DNA of 15,785 bases from Acetobacteraceae bacterium (GTDB lineage Bacteria > Pseudomonadota > Alphaproteobacteria > Acetobacterales > Acetobacteraceae), in assembly GCA_025356735.1 (NCBI GenBank), contig JANXRT010000084.1, forward strand, positions 1-15,785, in the 5' to 3' direction. This document shows, in pieces, positions 14,363 through 15,785 of this stretch. Under the pieces are notes generated by a model. It had not been told where the DNA came from and did not search any database. It saw nothing but the letters and a program-made list of their open reading frames with translations. The position numbers and the translations under genes are program-made. Each line of letters opens with the position of its first letter. Positions within the stretch are counted from its first letter, which is position 1.

Positions 14363-15249
14363 TCGACGTTCTGCACCTGCTCGCGCAGCTGCTCGACCGT
14401 GGCCTTCAACGCGAGGCCGGTCGTCGTCAGCGCGACGCTGGCGGATTTGCTGCACAGCGTGTTGATTTCGCGGTTGAACTCCTGCGTCAGGAAATCCAGC
14501 CGGCGGCCGATCGGCGCGGCCTCGGCCATCAGCCCGTCCGCCGCGTGCAGGTGGGCATCCAGCCGATCCAGCTCCTCGCGCACGTCGGAGCGCTGGGCGA
14601 GCACCGCGACCTCCTGTGCGATGCGTTCCTCGGGCAGGCCACGTGTTTCTTCCAGCAACGCGCGAAGGTTCTCCATCATCCGCGCGCGTTGCGCCGCGGG
14701 CTGGTCGGCGGCTTCGATCACGGCGGTGGCGCAGAGCGCCGCGATCTCGGCGAGTTGGCCGGCGAGCGTCGCCGCCAGCCGGGCACCCTCGGCCCGGCGG
14801 GAGACGACAAGCCGGTCAAGCACCAGCGTGAACCCAGCCTGGACCGCGGCGAAGGCGGCTGCTTCCTGCTCGCCGGTCTGCTCCGGGGCCGACTGGCGCA
14901 GCACTCCCGGCAGCGCCAGCAGCGCCTCGGCCTGAGGCGGTGCCGCGCCGGGGATCCTTGACTGCAGATCGAGCGCCAGGCTCAGCATCTGTTGGAGGAC
15001 CACGGGATCGGCGGCAATCCGGGTTTGATCATCACGCTTGACGGACAGGTTGGCGGTGACGTTGCCGCGCTTCAGCAGCCGGCCGGCTTGTTCGCGGAAC
15101 GCCGGTTCCAACGCGTCCATACCGGGCGGCAGGCGAAAGCGCAGGTCGAGGCCGCGTCCATTGACGCTGCGCATCTCCCAGGCCCAGCTCAGCCCGGCCT
15201 CGATGCCCTCGCTGCGCGCGAATCCGGTCATCGAGGCAAGCATCAGCAT
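14359..15249 (-). CDS. yicC: YicC/YloC family endoribonuclease
   Basis: A 296-residue YicC-family protein; members are endoribonucleases, and E. coli YicC is linked to small-RNA decay and stationary-phase growth. The N-terminal SMTGFARSEG (6-15) and WEMRSVNGRGLDLRFRLP, with the conserved N-RGLD, are the family signature. The C terminus carries GRRLDFLTQEFNREINTLCSKS, the most conserved stretch and likely catalytic region. The first of two close ATGs (15249) has AGGAG ten bases ahead. The gene ends in an ATGA overlap with gmk. It follows mltG by 62 bases, a standard alphaproteobacterial arrangement. The long open frame upstream of 15249 is mltG antisense-frame noise. Confidence 0.95.
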   Translation of the reverse strand: MLMLASMTGFARSEGIEAGLSWAWEMRSVNGRGLDLRFRLPPGMDALEPAFREQAGRLLKRGNVTANLSVKRDDQTRIAADPVVLQQMLSLALDLQSRIPGAAPPQAEALLALPGVLRQSAPEQTGEQEAAAFAAVQAGFTLVLDRLVVSRRAEGARLAATLAGQLAEIAALCATAVIEAADQPAAQRARMMENLRALLEETRGLPEERIAQEVAVLAQRSDVREELDRLDAHLHAADGLMAEAAPIGRRLDFLTQEFNREINTLCSKSASVALTTTGLALKATVEQLREQVQNVE

Positions 15250-15311
15250 TGCGAGTCTTCTCCTGGTTGACCGCGTTCTATCAGTGTGCCGCCGCTTGCG
15301 CGAACCAGGCG

Positions 15312-15785
15312 TTACCGCGCCGCCGCAAGCGCCCGGTAGCGCGCGACATTCCGAACATGGTCCTCGAGCGTGCGGGCGAAAACATGGCCGCCGGTGCCGT
15401 CGGCGACGAAATACAGGTCGTCGCCCGGCGCCGGATGCAGGGCCGCGTGCAGGCTGGCGGTTCCGGGTGCTGCGATCGGCCCCGGCGGCAGGCCGCGGAT
15501 GCGGTAGGTGTTGAACGGATCGTCGCGCTCCAGGTCGGCGCGCGACACCGGTCGGTCGAGCACGCCGAGCCCGGCCGAGGCGCCGTAGATCACGGTCGGA
15601 TCCGATTGCAGCCTCATTCCGGCGCGCAGCCGGTTGATGAACACCGCCGCAACCCGTGGCCGCTCGTCGGCCAGCGCGGTCTCGCGCTCGATGATGCTGG
15701 CCAGGATCAGTGCGTCCTGCTTCGAGTTGAACGGCAGGCTTTCCGCCCGCCCGGCCCATTCCTGGTCCAGCGTCTTCTGCAGAGC
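15312..15785 (-). CDS. mltG: Endolytic transglycosylase MltG, 5' part outside window
   Basis: C-terminal 157 residues of MltG (YceG-like), an inner-membrane lytic transglycosylase that cuts nascent glycan strands and sets their length. The catalytic-glutamate motif ASIIERETA is visible near the window edge (E33 of the visible part), followed by VAAVFINRLRAGMRLQSDPTVIYG, the DDPFNTYRIRGLPPGPI loop and the C-terminal DDLYFVADGTGGHVFARTLEDH, all hallmarks of the family. The N-terminal transmembrane helix and LysM-like part lie beyond 15785. It stops with TAA at 15312, 62 bases before yicC, with which it is probably co-transcribed. Confidence 0.95.
   Translation of the reverse strand, partial: ALQKTLDQEWAGRAESLPFNSKQDALILASIIERETALADERPRVAAVFINRLRAGMRLQSDPTVIYGASAGLGVLDRPVSRADLERDDPFNTYRIRGLPPGPIAAPGTASLHAALHPAPGDDLYFVADGTGGHVFARTLEDHVRNVARYRALAAAR

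Noticed and set aside
13628..14935. 435-codon plus-strand open frame across gmk and yicC
   Set aside because: It runs antisense to two conserved genes with no recognisable domain.

Overview
The window is a GC-rich (about two thirds by eye), densely packed chromosomal segment. Gene content and order point to an alphaproteobacterium, most plausibly the Acetobacteraceae/Rhodospirillales. The pointers are mltG-yicC-gmk in a row, an MmcB-type DNA repair gene, an alphaproteobacterial cysteine synthase with the EGTAGNTGIG motif, and GTG/TTG starts. Two genes are cut by the edges: cysteine synthase on the left and mltG on the right. I saw no tRNA, rRNA, CRISPR array, transposase or prophage gene. No gene-free stretch exceeds 300 bases.

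Layout. (1) 1-1050: a cysteine synthase gene (minus, 3' part missing) diverges from a single-domain rhodanese (plus), a small sulfur-metabolism pair. (2) 1050-1203: a composite inverted-repeat element lies between the rhodanese and a convergent gene. (3) 1205-5273, minus: the molybdate uptake operon modA-modB-modC with tightly abutting or overlapping genes, followed 58 bp later by a DHA2-type drug/solute exporter. (4) 5354-6136, plus: a slipin (SPFH) membrane protein diverging from modA, with no NfeD partner beside it. (5) 6154-8666, minus: a Tat-exported Bug/TctC-like binding protein, a small protein with a FlaG-like segment, and a GT4-type glycosyltransferase that appears to start at CTG. 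(6) 8792-10154, minus: pterin-4a-carbinolamine dehydratase, mmcB and apt; the first two overlap. (7) 10221-12380, plus: a small zincin-fold metalloprotease, then a PiT phosphate transporter preceded by a good Pho-box candidate. (8) 12396-15785, minus: mltG, yicC, gmk and a lipoprotein phospholipase D, the last three joined by 4-base start/stop overlaps.

Functionally this is mostly core metabolism and envelope maintenance: sulfur assimilation, molybdate and phosphate import, purine salvage, GMP phosphorylation, peptidoglycan chain termination and phospholipid processing. I found no convincing new defence or mobile system. The observations most worth checking are the 154-bp inverted-repeat element, the apparent CTG start of the glycosyltransferase (with a similar question for modB), the Pho box before the PiT gene, and the guanylate kinase P-loop with glycine where Ser/Thr is usual.
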